A stretch of DNA of 64,000 nt, from NCBI RefSeq assembly GCF_963678635.1, contig NC_087071.1, forward strand, positions 37,038,438 to 37,102,437, read 5' to 3'. The notes under the pieces are model-generated. The model saw nothing but the letters and a program-made list of their open reading frames with translations. It was not told where the DNA came from and did no database searches. This document shows, piece after piece, positions 63,249 to 64,000 of the stretch (positions are counted from its first letter, which is position 1; every line of letters starts with the position of its first letter). A program made the translations under genes and the position numbers. This DNA is from Symsagittifera roscoffensis. Its lineage: Eukaryota; Xenacoelomorpha; Acoela; Convolutidae.

Positions 63249-64000
63249 GAAAGCTTAAGACGTCGCAGCAGTAGTTTTTGATTTGAGAATGAACGTAAAA
63301 AAAAGAACAATCGTTTTGGATTTGAGAATGAACGTAAATGAAAAACTACGAGGAATTTTCAACCACTATACAGAAATGATCATAATCATGAGTCATTTTT
63401 GATCATGACAGCAAACCAATGGCAGCAAACCTGACCAAAAAAAGCGGCTAAGGTTACAGACGATTACAAACTATAAAATGGGATAGATTAAAGCCTTCTA
63501 GTTTAATTTTTATGGCCAGTAAATCGGGATGCGCATGCTCGAGTCCTCATACATTCTGCAGTTGCACGTCTATTGCTAATCTTTGCTGATTCAGCGTTCT
63601 AAATTTGCTGCTAACGCTGTTTTGTAACTGGCCATCGATAGTTCATGAGTCATGGTTCAACTAAGGATGACTCATCAATGTATGAGTGCTAATTTGTGAC
63701 TAATTTAAGAACTATCGATGGCCAATAAAATGAAAAAAGTGTTTTTCGTGACGCCAATTTTTGGGCGCATTGAAAACCTTTTGTTTTCATTTTTCTAATG
63801 GAGTTATAAAAAATTGAAAAAAATCGAAGCTTTTAGAATAAAAAATCCAAAATCAAAACCCATTAATTTAATGAATAAAATAGGAAATTGGATAATTTCC
63901 TAGTGAGCAGGTTTTTCTAACAGACAACGCATACAATTGTTAGTATTAGAATCAAACCATTTTGCTCCTTCTATCTTGACTTTTTTTACAAAAGCGATCA
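63249..64000. other. Noncoding with a nested inverted repeat
   Basis: GGCCATCGATAGTTC (63,630-63,644) pairs exactly with GAACTATCGATGGCC (63,709-63,723), and inside it ATGAGTCAT (63,645-63,653) pairs with ATGACTCAT (63,667-63,675). A direct repeat TTTGGATTTGAGAATGAACGTAAA occurs twice at 63,270-63,338. No gene. Confidence 0.6.

Overview
The window is eukaryotic, metazoan DNA. It is AT-rich, full of homopolymer tracts, with introns ending in T-rich TTTCAG/TTTTAG acceptors and a 200-base assembly gap at 42,566-42,765. Genes are few and most of the sequence is mobile or repetitive. The integrase tail of the Ty3/gypsy-type element and the general style recall appendicularian tunicates (Oikopleura relatives, Tor elements), but this is recognition from memory and only a working hypothesis.

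Layout. 1-3.7 kb: a C-tract/G-tract block and a dispersed repeat family (called R1 here) with a 611-bp direct duplication. 3.69-4.18 kb: terminal exon of a trypsin-like serine protease. 4.3-11.6 kb: noncoding DNA with repeat families R2 and R3 and short inverted or tandem repeats. 11.68-17.17 kb: a two-exon gene for a secreted protein with a mucin-like Thr/Pro/Asn/Gln repeat domain; its 3.7-kb intron is packed with MITE-like elements. 17.2-24.1 kb: noncoding with repeats. 24.15-28.8 kb: a decayed CR1-like LINE with an SGNH-esterase ORF1, a remnant of a 2A-type ribosome-skipping motif before the endonuclease, then reverse transcriptase. 30.47-31.78 kb: a single-exon gene for a disordered, Glu-rich protein. 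32.26-35.85 kb: a 23-bp-period minisatellite with higher-order units. About 36.96-42.57 kb: a decayed, relatively GC-rich Ty3/gypsy-type element running into the gap. 44.6-46.8 kb: a MULE-type DNA transposon with tandem-repeat inverted ends. 47.5-49.3 kb: a cysteine-containing exon triplicated in 596-597-bp units. 51.24-58.01 kb: an LTR-flanked element in minus orientation. 60.29-61.34 kb: exons of an unrecognised minus-strand gene. 61.91-63.25 kb: a solo LTR of the same family as the 51-58 kb element, split by a 937-bp terminal-inverted-repeat element.

The most unusual object is the 51,236-58,008 element. It has about 410-bp TG...CA LTRs and a PBS-like site two bases from the 5' LTR. The first gene is a broken glycoprotein that I match tentatively to the chuvirus-type (class III) envelope family. 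An unrecognised reading frame of about 590 codons follows it through an ATGA overlap, and a third coding remnant lies next to the 3' LTR. I see no gag or pol. A 4-bp target duplication (GAAA) around the solo LTR supports integrase-type mobility for the family. Because copies are broken by stops and frameshifts, this one is a fossil, but it points to a mobilised set of non-retroviral genes.
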